Positions 39,091 to 50,358 of a DNA stretch of 64,000 bases are shown here, in pieces. The notes beneath the pieces were generated by a model that saw only the letters and a program-made list of their open reading frames with translations, made no database searches and had not been told where the DNA came from. The stretch lies in the NCBI GenBank assembly GCA_015179045.1, contig WHUZ01000044.1:310001-374000 (forward strand), given 5' to 3'. The position numbers were made by a program, and so were the translations under genes. The stretch's first letter is position 1; each line of letters opens with the position of its first letter. The DNA is from Kalaharituber pfeilii (Eukaryota; Ascomycota; Pezizomycetes; Pezizales; Pezizaceae).

Positions 39091-42033
39091 CTAGTTCGCT
39101 CTGCCCTCCGAGTTCAGAACTTCTTCGACTTCGGCATGTCCGCCTTCTGTCGCCAACATCAGTGGAGTTTTCTCCAACTTGCATCTCGCTGTCCTATCGG
39201 CTCCTCTAGCCAACAGCGCTTTCACAGCATTCACCTGTCCCTCTTGAGCAGCATGGTGTAGTGCTGTCATTCCCTGCGCATTAATCTCTTCAATTTTCGC
39301 TCCCTCCTTCAACAGTAGCTTTACCACGTTTTCGTGTCCCGCTATAGCAGCAAGGTGTAGTGCTGTCATTCCCTGCGCATTAATCTCTTCAATTTTCGCT
39401 GTCATTCCCTGCGCATTAATCTTTTCAATTTTCGCTCCCTCCTTCAACAGTAGCTTTACCACGTTTTCGTGTCCCGCTATAGCAGCAAGGTGTAGTGCTG
39501 TCATTCCCTGCGCATTAATCTCTTCAATTTTCGCTCCCTCCTTCAACAGTAGCTTTACCACGTTTTCGTGTCCCGCTATAGCAGCAAGGTGTAGTGCTGT
39601 CATTCCCTGCGCATTAATCTCTTTAATTTTCGCTGTCATTCCCTGCGCACTAATCTTTCCAATTTTCGCTCCCTCCTTCAACAGTAGCTTTACCACGTTT
39701 TCGTGTCCCGCTATAGCAGCAAGGTGTAGTGCTGTCATTCCCTGCGCATTAATCGCTTCAATTTTCGCTCCCTCCTTCAACAGTAGTTTTACCACGTTTT
39801 CGTGTCCCGCTATAGCAGCAAGGTGTAGTGCTGTCATTCCGTGCGCATTAATCTCTTCAATTTTCGCTCCCTTCTCCAACAGTAGCTCTACCACGTTTTC
39901 GTGTCCATAGCGCGCCGCCGCTTGGAGCGCAGTCCATTGCTCTTTGCTTTTCGCTTCCACGTCCGCCCCTCTATCCAACAGCGTTTTCACAGCGTCTAAC
40001 ATTCCGAATCTTGCAGCATAGTGTAGTGCAGTCAATCCTTTCTTCTCAACCACTTGAATATTCGCCCCTTTATCCAACAGCTGTTTTACTGCACCCGTCT
40101 CCCCCTCTTTGGCAGCATGGTGTAGTGCAGTCATGTCCATCGCATCCCTGGCCTCAATATCCGCCCCCTTCTCCAACAGGACTTCTACCGCTGTTGCCTT
40201 TCCAAGTTCAGGCGTAAGCTCCACTTCCTTGTCTGACTCTCCCTTACCCATGTACAGAGCTTTCACCATGTCTACCATCCGTTCTCCGGCTGCGTAGTGT
40301 AGTGCAGTCATGCCCTGCGCATCCCTCGCTTCAATCATCGTCCCCTTGTCCAACAGGACCTCTACCATACTCAACTTTCCTATGCTAGCGGCGAGGTGTA
40401 ATGCAGTAAATCTGTCTCTCCTGTCCTGTACTTCATGGTCAAGCTTTGCTTCCTTGTCGCTAAGTACAGTCACCAGAGTCTTGTCACCGGCCAAAACGGC
40501 CAAATGTAAAGCTGTACACCCTTTTTCGTCTTCATGGGACAGCTGTACATTTTGATGCTCCGGAGTAGTTTTCAGACAATGTTCAGCGCATGCCCTTTTT
40601 ACTCCGCAGTCTTGATTCCCTATCAAACAAAGGTGCAAGGGGAGCCTGCGGGTTAGGTCACCGGCAAGCCTGTCAGCTCTTCTGTCTAACAACAGCTTCA
40701 TCACTTTGGTAGATTTATATAAAGCTGCTAGGTGAAGTGGTGAGTGTTTGGCGTTATCCACCACGGTTGGGTTTGCCCCTGCTGTGAGTAGGTTGATCGT
40801 TATATCCTCATCCCCTCTAGCAGCTGCATAGTGAAGGGGAGTCATTCCATTCCGGCCATATTTCTCTACTTTGGCCTTCGCCTGGATGAGATTGCGAATA
40901 AGAGGAAGATTTCCAAGCATTACGGCGTAATGTAGTGGTGTTAATCCAAGGATGTCTGGCGTGTTTGCTGACTGGCGTAAATCATCAAGAGTAGGTTCTG
41001 GTCGTTCAGGATCATTCTCATCATCACGGACTGCATAATGTAGCGGTCTTCGATCAAAGATGTCAGTTTTGGAAGAAAAATGCCTTCTACCCTCGAATGA
41101 TTGTAGGGGACCCGAACTAGGGCTCAGCGCTTCGTAATGGTCGCGGCTGAACCGTAACGCAGGAGGTAGTTTCCTGAATTCAGACTCCCATGCAGTTTCC
41201 AGCGTCCTTTGCCCTAGGTCACACCTGCATTCTAGCTTGCCCCTCATAGACAACAAATTGTGTAGTTGCGCTAGCAGGGAGTGAAAAGCATCTGGGAGTT
41301 CTTCATTGTGTAACTCTTTTTTGAGTGCCTCGAATGCATTCGCGGCATCCTCATCGTCACTATAGGATCGACGGTCCAATTCGTAATCCCCTATTCCATC
41401 CGACAAGGAGTGGTAAAATCCTAAGACTACCGCTAGGGCCTTCACAGCCACTGGATCACCCCAGCCGAAGGTCTTGAATGCGTTGAAGAGCTTTAGGTAA
41501 ATTTTTCCAGCTTGTGAAAATTTCCCTTTTGACTCCAAAGGAAGGGCTTTCTCTCGTGCCCAACTATTCATGATCACAACCGTCAGTCTGCTGTCCAAAA
41601 GGGTCGCACCTAATTGGTTTACCAACTTTATGACCTCGTCCACTTTTGGCAGGCTTCCGCATCGGCTAAATGCTGTTACGATCATGACATGTGCTTCTTT
41701 CGCGCTGCAAAGCCCGCCTCTTTCGGTACCTCGAGTCAACTTTTCAAGTACACTATTCTCCAATTTTATGTTGAGGCCATGCATCCTATCGCTATTACCC
41801 TTCTCGATTACAGTGGTTTCATCGAAGTGTTGGATGCTGCTAGAAGCCGTTTCTGAGAATCTAGAAGCCGTTGCTAAGAATCTAGAAGCCGTTTCTAAGA
41901 ATTGTGAAAATGCATGCATTGCACACATTGTCGACGTCGAACGGTAACTAAGCAAAGCGATGGCAGTACAATGGTTATGATCATGTACGAAGTCAAAATC
42001 TTCAACCATGTGCGCCTGCTTGTATCTTAGCAT
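39091..42033 (-). CDS. Large ankyrin-repeat protein (probably C-terminal part of the membrane-protein gene)
   Basis: The frame has 980 codons from an ATG at 42033. The open frame extends upstream of that ATG (WSIEKFTEEFKEAIRGKRQ), so the true start is probably an acceptor splice site. Residues 1-300 are non-repeat. From about residue 330 there are 18-19 ankyrin repeats of 33 residues (TALHLAAIAGHENVVKLLL-type), ending TPLMLATEGGHAEVEEVLNS. The six to seven repeats near the C-terminus are almost identical, and two short AQGMTAKI(K/E)EIN insertions are partial repeat copies. Ankyrin arrays bind proteins; no enzymatic domain was seen. No stop or frameshift. The gene may join 42168-44492 by splicing; the exact join is not settled. 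Confidence 0.85.
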   Translation of the reverse strand: MLRYKQAHMVEDFDFVHDHNHCTAIALLSYRSTSTMCAMHAFSQFLETASRFLATASRFSETASSSIQHFDETTVIEKGNSDRMHGLNIKLENSVLEKLTRGTERGGLCSAKEAHVMIVTAFSRCGSLPKVDEVIKLVNQLGATLLDSRLTVVIMNSWAREKALPLESKGKFSQAGKIYLKLFNAFKTFGWGDPVAVKALAVVLGFYHSLSDGIGDYELDRRSYSDDEDAANAFEALKKELHNEELPDAFHSLLAQLHNLLSMRGKLECRCDLGQRTLETAWESEFRKLPPALRFSRDHYEALSPSSGPLQSFEGRRHFSSKTDIFDRRPLHYAVRDDENDPERPEPTLDDLRQSANTPDILGLTPLHYAVMLGNLPLIRNLIQAKAKVEKYGRNGMTPLHYAAARGDEDITINLLTAGANPTVVDNAKHSPLHLAALYKSTKVMKLLLDRRADRLAGDLTRRLPLHLCLIGNQDCGVKRACAEHCLKTTPEHQNVQLSHEDEKGCTALHLAVLAGDKTLVTVLSDKEAKLDHEVQDRRDRFTALHLAASIGKLSMVEVLLDKGTMIEARDAQGMTALHYAAGERMVDMVKALYMGKGESDKEVELTPELGKATAVEVLLEKGADIEARDAMDMTALHHAAKEGETGAVKQLLDKGANIQVVEKKGLTALHYAARFGMLDAVKTLLDRGADVEAKSKEQWTALQAAARYGHENVVELLLEKGAKIEEINAHGMTALHLAAIAGHENVVKLLLKEGAKIEAINAQGMTALHLAAIAGHENVVKLLLKEGAKIGKISAQGMTAKIKEINAQGMTALHLAAIAGHENVVKLLLKEGAKIEEINAQGMTALHLAAIAGHENVVKLLLKEGAKIEKINAQGMTAKIEEINAQGMTALHLAAIAGHENVVKLLLKEGAKIEEINAQGMTALHHAAQEGQVNAVKALLARGADRTARCKLEKTPLMLATEGGHAEVEEVLNSEGRAN
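39250..39890 (-). repeat. Near-identical 99-bp ankyrin repeats
   Basis: The 99-base units (CATTCCCTGCGCATTAATC ... GCAAGGTGTAGTGCTGT on the plus strand) differ by only one to a few bases. Two extra 36-base partial units lie at about 39396-39431 and 39633-39668. Such identity implies recent expansion or gene conversion. Confidence 0.93.
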
Positions 42034-42167
42034 TTTACCCGGCTGCCTTTTACCCCGAATTGCCTCTTTGAACTCCTCTGTAAACTTCTCTATGCTCCAG
42101 GTGTTAGTATTCCTTAAAATCTACACATTCAACACAGATTGTATATGAATATGAAGGCCTACCACTA

Positions 42168-44492
42168 TCACTCGTGCACCCATAAAAATCGTGGGAGAGT
42201 ACATCTGAAACCGAGATGTAATCCTTTTTTTCCTTTGTGTTCCCATCCTGGCAATCCTTTTTCTCCTTTGTGTTCCCATCCTGGCAATCCTTTTTTTCGT
42301 TTGTGTTCCCATCCTGGCAATCCTTTTTTTCCTTTGTGTTCCCATCCTGGCAATCCTTTTTCTCCTTTGTGTTCCCATCCTGGCAATCCTTTTTTTTCGT
42401 TTGTGTTCCCATCCTGGCAATCCTTTTTTTCCTTTGTGTTCTCATCCTGGCATTCGTCAAGTGAAACTTCGTAAAGTGGATACCTCTTATCTTTAATCCA
42501 CCAGCAACAATCTCTCCAAAAGGCAACGCTTTTCTCTCCTAGCATGTGCACCTTCTTTCCACCCGATGGCTTCCCATCGAAAGCATAGAGCCACAACGAT
42601 AGCATGGCCTCTAGTTGTGCTCTGTCCACCTTCCATGAGATGTCCTTTTTGAAACTAAAATTAATTGATTGGAGGTCGCGTTTTAAGCTCTCATCCAAAC
42701 CCATCGGGAACAAAGTGTTAGTGGCCTCGTCGGCGGCGTTACCCAAGGAATTTGCGGCCTCGGTGGCACTGCATTTCCAACCGGTTATCTCCGCAAGCCG
42801 CTTTCTAACATTAACTGTATCACGCGTGATTTCATCCATGTTTGAGAACAATAAGCTGTCAAACCTGAATCTGGCGACCCTCTCGCTGTCTTTGGCCCAG
42901 TACACTGCACCTTTGCCCCACATATCTTGCAGCCCTTCCCGATTCAAGTTTTCATTGCGCATCTTCTCCCAGAAATACCCATCACCGTTACGTTTAATGT
43001 CAGAATCATTATCATTCCCTAGTACCAATCTCGTCGCAAGCCAGTCGAGCTCGAACCCCTTGGGAAGTCTTGTTGCAATGGGGCATCGAGCAAGATCAAA
43101 TCTCACCCATGATCTTACAACCGTCATGACCACGGTCGCACCCAACTGTGCAATCGTCGCAGACCAGTGCAGTGCACGTAAGCCGGTTGCAAAGGCAAGA
43201 AATCCTAGTATGCTTATGAATGTCGCAAATACCACCATACCTTGTGTTGACAAAGGAGTAGGAACTCTTTCATCAGGACCAGCTTGATGTCCATATCCTG
43301 TTTGAGGATCCGATTCGACCTTCTCTTCATCACTATATGAAACGTCGGCAGGATGAGAGGTCATGAAGAAATCTTTTTCGTCTTTGGCGAAGAGTATGAA
43401 GGAGTCGAAACTTTCATCACTCACAGTCTGTGCCTGCTGGACCCAAAAGAGACGGAATTTCTGCCCGTTAGTTGTTCTCCAGAACGTCTCCATGGTGCTT
43501 TTCTCGACAATGTAAGAACAAAGTAACATTCCAATTACTAAACACACAGTGCCAGCAATGGTGACAGACAGGCCTGACGAGATCGGTAATGGGCTGTTAC
43601 GATTTCTCTTTTGCAGGCTTGGGTGGTAAGCAACTAGAGTTTCAGCTACCAGTACACCGCCTTGAAGAATAATCGCGAATACTGCCATAGCCCATAATTC
43701 CAAGTCCGGGCGGCGACTAGCAAGATTGATGCTGATATTTGGAGGATAAGATGTACATGACGAGAATGTCGATGTTGATTCTGCAGTGAAGGTTCTGGGG
43801 GCGCCTTTCTCTGTATCCCTTGGGGTACTTGGACGAGAACCCCTTAGCTTTTGAAGAAATTGTTTTATCCAAGGCGATGCTAATTGGATCCATTCCCGTC
43901 AGCTTCAGTCTCCAATATTTGTAAGCTTGCAATTAGCGTGGAATATGACGATACCTTGCTTCCTTCTTAGAAGTCCTTGCTTCTTTGCCTCTTCTAAATT
44001 ATACAAACCGCACCTCTCTGGATTTTTTTCCCTTTCTTCAGGAAAATACAGAATGCGTGCCATAGGTGCGGATCCCATTACTCGTACAATTTGGGTGCCG
44101 TTCCAGAGTTCACACACGTCAGGAGACGTAGATGACATCAAATCAACCTCGACTGCACCTCTGCTCTCCCTAGCCCTCCCAATTGTTGCTTTCAACCGAG
44201 TCGGACCACTCACACGGATTGCGCTCACGACTGCAGTGATTACTCCGAGGGGAGCCATTGAAAAGATAATATTCTCTGACCAGCTCATTGTTCGGCTCAT
44301 AAACTGTATGGTAACCTGCTCACCGAAAAGCGCCAGAAGTGGGCCCAGGTCAGAGATGAAGGTATCGGAAAAACCAGCAGCAGTTTCATCCGCATTATCT
44401 TGAGCTATTGCCGGTTTGAACGTGCAAATCAAGGCTAAAACGCTGGCAGCCAACCGCCTACGGAGCGGAGTGTAGAGATTCCTAAAACTCAT
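42168..44492 (-). CDS. Secretory-pathway multi-pass membrane protein with C-terminal 11-residue repeats
   Basis: The start at 44492 gives MSFRNLYTPL and a signal peptide ending PAIAQ. Exon 1 ends at 43955. A 75-nt intron (43880-43954; GTATCG, GCTGAC, AATTAG) joins in frame to ASPWIKQFLQKLRGSRPSTP. Hydrophobic spans begin at SENIIFSMAP, ELWAMAVFAII, GLSVTIAGTVCLVIG, GMVVFATFISILGFL and ATIAQLGATVVMTVV. A soluble stretch with GWKCSATEAANSLGNAADEA and CWWIKDKRYPLYEVSLDE follows, then DCQDGNTKEKK repeats. An eight-T run near 42389-42398 shifts the repeat frame to GLPGWEHKGEK, ending WVHE at 42168. The alternative frame is open across all repeats and continues further. I know no function; the ankyrin frame starts 135 bases downstream. 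Confidence 0.75.
42215..42455 (-). repeat. 33-bp coding tandem repeat with slippery T run
   Basis: Seven units of AATCCTTTTTTTCCTTTGTG + TTCCCATCCTGGC (plus strand) encode DCQDGNTKEKK. One unit has eight instead of seven T and is 34 bases, changing the frame downstream. Homopolymer slippage or sequencing error at this tract would switch the protein between a short form and one continuing toward the ankyrin frame. Confidence 0.9.
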
Positions 44493-45111
44493 AGCAAGGA
44501 CTATGTCGATATTGGGTGCTAACGATAATCGTTGACTTAATTGCTGCGTAGAGTAAGCCTGACGGGGTATTGGATATTGCTTGGGTTTGATGTATGACTG
44601 GATAAGCACAAAATGACCCCGATAGAAATACCATAAACGTGGGCTTATGCAAGCCTTTTTCAATGTTCAGAGGATGTAGGGGCTGATTGATGGAATAAAT
44701 TGACTAGATATAAGGGTTGATCTGGAAATGGAGATTTGAGGTGACTGTATTTCGAATACTCAGGTCCGGCAGAGATCGTTAGAGAAGGCAGAGAGGCATA
44801 TGGGTAGTGACGGTGACCCGAGGGGGAAGGTTTCTGAGTGTTGGAGCTATAATACGAATAGCGCTGAGAGTCTAGAGTGTAGGTGCTGTAATATGACCTA
44901 GTATATTCATCAGAGCCTCATGGTGTGCATTGTGGCAAGAGGGGCGGTCTAGGGCAGAGGGGGGGGGTCTTGCGCACTTACAGAGGACTAAGAATGGCCT
45001 TGATGAAGCTGCTGGAGTCGGTGGAAAGGACGGCGTGGGAGGGAGGCCTGGGAGGGTGCCGAGTCTGTGATTGACTGCGAATTTGAACATCTTTCCTCTT
45101 TATGATAGGAT
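44493..45111. other. Upstream flank of membrane-protein gene, copy 2
   Basis: This is the counterpart of 1220-1826. The first exon frame stays open upstream of the chosen ATG (to 44663), but the signal peptide and copy 1 support the start at 44492. No promoter element could be fixed. Confidence 0.5.
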
Positions 45112-45166
45112 CTCGTCATAGCCCGTGGGGCCGCACACGAGTAATGACAAAAAAAAAAAAAGGAAA
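45112..45166 (+). mobile_element. LINE-B 3' stem-loop retroposon, copy 2
   Basis: Ortholog of 1827-1883: CTCGTCATAGCCCG, CACACGAGTAATGAC and an A run. Confidence 0.65.
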
Positions 45167-45517
45167 AAGGTGCACATGTAGTAACAAACACTCTAGAAAA
45201 TAAGCAATAGTTTTGACCAATCTGAAAATCCTCCGAAGAGAGGTAGTGCTATGAACTTGGCTCAGATACACGAACATAGCATCGTTGGCGTACAGGGCGG
45301 ATGGTGTTATGTTTGCACCCTAGGTACAGTATTGGCCAATCCAGCCCCACCTTTGGTTAACCCCGTAAATTAATCTATGGCTGGCATTCACCAGTTGAAT
45401 TTTCTGCGTTTTCGGTATTCCTGCTGCCACCCCATGACGATAAAGTAAGCAGATCATTTTGTGCCCGTCCTTCACATTCGCGGTCACCCTTCAGTTACGC
45501 AGATCAGAAGCTAGGCA

Positions 45518-45580
45518 AACCCTACCATGGCGAACAGCAGCTTGCGGGGTTACGTGAAATAAAAAAAAAATTAAAAAAAA
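45518..45580 (+). mobile_element. Type A micro-retroposon, copy 2
   Basis: AACCCTACCATGGCGAACAG, CTTGCGGGGTTACGTGAAAT and an A-rich tail. The perfect 12 bp target duplication AGAAGCTAGGCA lies at 45506-45517 and 45581-45592. It shows the ancestral arrangement of the site rearranged at 2186-2628. Confidence 0.93.
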
Positions 45581-45855
45581 AGAAGCTAGGCATAGTAACA
45601 TGGTGTGGCCGATACTGTGGGTGTCTTGGCGATTGGGCTACCGCATGCATGGGCGAAACCTGTCCCGACTTTTGGCAATACTGTACTTAGGATCTCTAAA
45701 AATTAAGTGCACAGATATCTGGGGGACTCCAGCCAATGGCTATGCACCTTCGGTCGTGATGCTCACTAGCGTCGAAGGTAGGCGTTGCTTCTTTTTTGTA
45801 CTTTTATTTTTTAAATCATGTAACCCCGCATACAGGCTACCAGCGTATGGCAGGG

Positions 45856-48800
45856 ATAGGCGAGGTTTCGCCCACCAATGAGATAACGCCGTTACAAATG
45901 AGTTTCCAACTTTCCAATCTTTGAGTGATGCTGACATTTGGCCCTTGCGAAGTAGTACCTGCCCAACATTAGCAGCTTCCCCAAGACTTCGAATGCCTTC
46001 GCCACACAGAGGTTAGATTGGAAACATATGGATCAGTATCGAACCATCCAAACTGAAAACCTGGGTATCGCTTCAAATCCGAGATACGCTAATATAACGG
46101 GCCACACATTTCGGATCTCCCGGTCATGCATGACTGTCCCGGCGGAATGGATCCACTCCCCTTCCAAATGAGTGACCTGTAGCATTTGGTTATGGAATTT
46201 TTGAAAACTCATTTAGCGCGGTTGCTGGGAATAACGGGTTCCAGATCACCGTCTGATCCTAACTGTGTATAGTGTGACAGTGAATGTGATACTTGATTTC
46301 ATTGCCGATCTCCAATTCGTTTCCATTTAATCGTAATGAGTGGCCGGGATGGTCATAAGCCAACCGAGGACTTGATGGCTCAGGCCATTGATCAACTGTC
46401 CGAGCCGATCATGACCGAAACGTCCGGAGATTTGCTGGTATGCAAGGCATAGTCTTAGTTGTACAACGCATCACATGGAGTCCGAACCATGAAGCAATAT
46501 GCATCCCAGCAACAACTGATCTCGTGAGGTTGGAGAATGATGGTCTGTTGCGTTATGGCTACATAATCTCGTTGAAAACGATACTAGTATGTAAAGTTCA
46601 ACGTGAACCAAACATTCCGAAAATGTTACACAAGGTTTCGGGGGCTCGGCTTAATGAAGGACTAATCTCCTTTTGGATAAGGTGTCAAATCTTGGCATGT
46701 AAAAGATTCTCTCGATAATCTTTATGACTTTGTTATAAAATGTATGTCGTCTTTAGCTGTCAGCTCCGGTATTGCAACATCAGAGTGAATAGATTTGCTT
46801 TGTTGAAATGATTCCCCTAGGGCGGTGATTTGCAGTAACGCGCACTCTCCGTACTGTTGAGGACAATCTTTCTTGAACTGTTTGATTTGCGATGTGACAT
46901 TCTATCAAGGCTTACGAGTTCCTTCACAATGACATTTGTCTGACATCTGCGCTGACAATTGATGATCATCTTCTTTCTCCATGTACTGTGGAATCAGGTT
47001 TCTAAAAGTCGTTTGTATTGCCGGTGTTGGGTCTGAACTAATTTATGTCGCTGTTCTCTATGTATACATTGGAACCTGTTATATTGGAAAAGGCTGGGAC
47101 TGGTGGGATTTATCCAATAAAACCAAATATCCAATAATCCCCATCGGCGCAATTGGCTTGGGCCGGCAAAGGTGATCCAATAAGACGTTCTACTGTATAA
47201 CTCGTAAGTAGTGGCGGAACGATGGGTTGCGTGTTGAACATCCTGACGATTATCTTCCCCAGGAAAGTCTGGCAACACTACCCTTCTCGGGAAAGATCTG
47301 GCAACAGTAGACAACCTACCTACCTCGGTACAGGAAAACCTGAGAAGAGCTGCTCCTCAAATTCTCATGTGAGCTTGTCGCTCAACAATGGAAGTGATTA
47401 TGCTGAATAACTTTGATGTGGGAGGAGTCCCAATAACACCCGGCTTCGCAGCTAGCCCCTGCTCTGCCCTCCAATCAGTCAAAATACAACCTCTCATTAT
47501 AAGCAATTGGCGATTTTATCTGTGTTGATGAACAAAAGGATTGAAATATCTAGTGACGAGTGTTTTTATTTTCCCATAACAAAAAACACTTGGGACGAGA
47601 GGCTTTTTGCTTACAAGAGTTCACGGGATTATCAAGGAGAGTTTTAAAAATTGGGCCTCTATTTCGAGCCTTGTATTTGGTAACTGTTCTTGACCCATAC
47701 ACCTTGGCCAGTCTGTCGATCTATCAACCTCTAGTGCGGAATGATTCAAAATGCTGGTTCAAATCCATTCACCGGGGTGTCACAGACCCGGAACAATGAC
47801 CAATTCAATGGTAGATCCTTTAAACGATTCAGCAAATACCGAATATCAGCATGGACTTCCGTTGAATACGATGATACAGCAATATGATGCAATGTGGATG
47901 CGTTGAGCAATACGAGAGCTGCGTCGGCAAAAAAGGCGTTGGTTTGTCAGGGACGCTTCAGATTCACTGATTCGCTGTATTACGAGAAAAATCTTCTTTT
48001 GGAAAGCAAACATTAAAGCAGGATGCCGTCCTCCCACTGGAATTTCATCATATGTCACCGGAATATGACTATCTTAGCCACTTTTCAGATGCTGGACGGC
48101 CCTTTCACCAGCATGATGTGCATACTGGCCCCAATTCCACTCGCCGGTTCTTTGTGATCCCCTTGACTGGAGAAAACAGCATTTCACTTCAGCCAAGGCA
48201 TAACTCGGTTCGAAAAATTAGTTCATTCCACCTCCTCTTGAAATCATCCCCCTCTGCCCTGCCTCAACATCAGGATTTCGCCCCTCTCCCACCGCTCTCC
48301 TAACAGCACACTCAACTGCAACTTCAACATTCACGCATCCCCTCTCATCCCTCCCCTCCTACCGTCTGCTTCAACATCCAGTCCAGCAACAACTCCGATT
48401 ATCCCTTCTACGGGACATTCTGCAGCACCTCCGACGACTCTCCTGTGGCACTTCCACAATCTTTTTGCGACCGTACTCGTCTCCTTGGTAGATCGACTGC
48501 TGCCATACCTTTCCTATATTGATTCCATTTGCCTTGTTATTTGCGTTGTATAGCTATAATACATTTATTGCGATCAATTGGTGGGCGCACGGGAGGTCTA
48601 TGGGTACATGGGAGCTGTGGATATATGAGGTTTACAGAAGAAGCAGCTGACAATATGGTTAATGGAGGAGGCTCTGCATGGACATGGGCGTGAATTCCAA
48701 ACCGAGAAGTGCTGTTCCTCTGAAAAGACCAGCAAAACGCTTGTCGATAAGCAGCGATTGAGTGTTCTTGGGGGTTAAACTGATACATAGTTTGATGTAT

Positions 48801-49619
48801 TTATCTAAAGAAAATAGTTTACTTCCCAATGAATCTGAAAAATTGTTGAATGTGTTGACGATATACCAAAGTGAGCAATTGCTGAATGGGTTGCGAAGTC
48901 TGACTGTGAAGACCCCTATGCATCGCACTTCGTGGTTAATAGCAATACCCCCACCCAGAGTTTGGATGCAGAATTTTCGGAACAAAATTTTTGGCTCCCA
49001 ATACAATGGTGATCCTCGACACAACAGAGATTTTAATGCCAATCCTTTTATAGATGTACTTGATTCGATTTCATCCACCGCAACTGGTGACCAGGGCGCC
49101 TGGAATTCAATCTCACACTCTCAACTTAGCCGACAGATATCTTACCCCAATAAATTCGGTCAATATATCCACCGGGAAAAAAACTTGCAAGTATGCACCG
49201 GAACTCGGAAACAAAAAAAACCCGACATTGTCTGAGTAACCCTAATAGGGGTAATCAAAGTAGAATAATCCGGTCGGATTTCAACCATTTGTCAGGTAGG
49301 AAAATCTCCAGTCGTCCTGACACTAGTACCAATGTCGGTCAACATAGTTCATGCTTAAGCCGAATAGCCATTTCTCCCCCCTATTTTGGACAAAACATAC
49401 CCAAGTATGCGAAATTCAAACGTAGATTTTTGACTCCCATCCGATCGCTAGTGGGCAAATGTCCGCAATGTTGACATCATGTGCTCTATAGACCCGGATC
49501 TAAAGACTTCAGCGCAGATTTGGTAAGAAAATGCGTTACACAAGCTCAGTTCTACTCCAGTTCGATTGCCGTTTCAATTGAATATGTAGCCACGTATAAT
49601 ACATAAATTCGATGTAGCT
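45856..49619. other. Host intergenic sequence, copy 2, no gene supported
   Basis: Counterpart of 2671-6449. It includes the MITE at about 47067-47195. Open frames are not preserved between copies, for example 48762-49235 versus the stop in copy 1. No RNA gene or conserved signal was recognised. Confidence 0.55.
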
Positions 49620-49622
49620 AAG
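49620..49622. other. Empty target site of the Plavaka element
   Basis: GCTAAGAGAATATG is continuous here with a single aag. In copy 1 aag is duplicated on both sides of 6453-15777. Confidence 0.93.
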
Positions 49623-50019
49623 AGAATATGAGTAGATTGCCTTAAGAACTGCAAGTCCTCCAAGACCCTGTTCATATGGTAGTTTCTCGCAAAGATCATT
49701 TGACCAAAACGTATTTGCCATTTTCATCGACAAACGTTTGGTCGAATACTTCTAGTCTGCGTGTCCCTGGTATATTAGCAGTATTTAGATTTCGACAAAT
49801 CTGGCAGGATTTTCCACTTTCAAAGTTTATCAAATCTGGAAAATCCGGTTATCTCCATCAACATTTTGTATGGTTTTTTCAAGGCATACTTGCGCCACTA
49901 AAACTGGTTTATGTTTCTCATTTGTTTCGTGAAATAAACGGGGATACAAATATGCTGCGTTGTGCAGGCTTGCACGTGACCGCGATGCAGTTTTCAGGAC
50001 TTGGCACGTATACCAGTAC

Positions 50020-50187
50020 TGTGGAAGGGTTTTCTTCGTTAACAAGAAATTTTGTATTATTCAGTGTAGGTTGATTTTCTCAGAATCTCTCGTGCGTCCC
50101 CCCTCTCATACATACATGACCTACCCCCCACTTACCGGTTTCGGCAATCAGCCTGCTTCCGGTAACATGCTTGCACGCGCCGCCACA
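50020..50187 (-). repeat. 3' LTR of the gypsy element
   Basis: Plus-strand TGTGGAAGGGTTTTC to CGCGCCGCCACA. It lies next to the polypurine tract at 50188-50200 and pairs with 55278-55446. Confidence 0.93.
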
Positions 50188-50358
50188 GACTCCCCCCCTT
50201 CGACAATTTTGAACCGCGGAATCAAAATCGTCGAACCTGTGTGCGGCTCCAATTATACCCCTCCTATCCATCGCCTTACACACTCATCCAACTCGTCGCC
50301 CAATTCATCAACCACTGTCATTCTCACCACTTGTCACCACCTCTTCTCCGTCACTTTT

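Noticed and set aside
48762..49235. 157-codon frame in copy 2
   Set aside because: Copy 1 has a TAA in the middle and further indels; no domain is seen.
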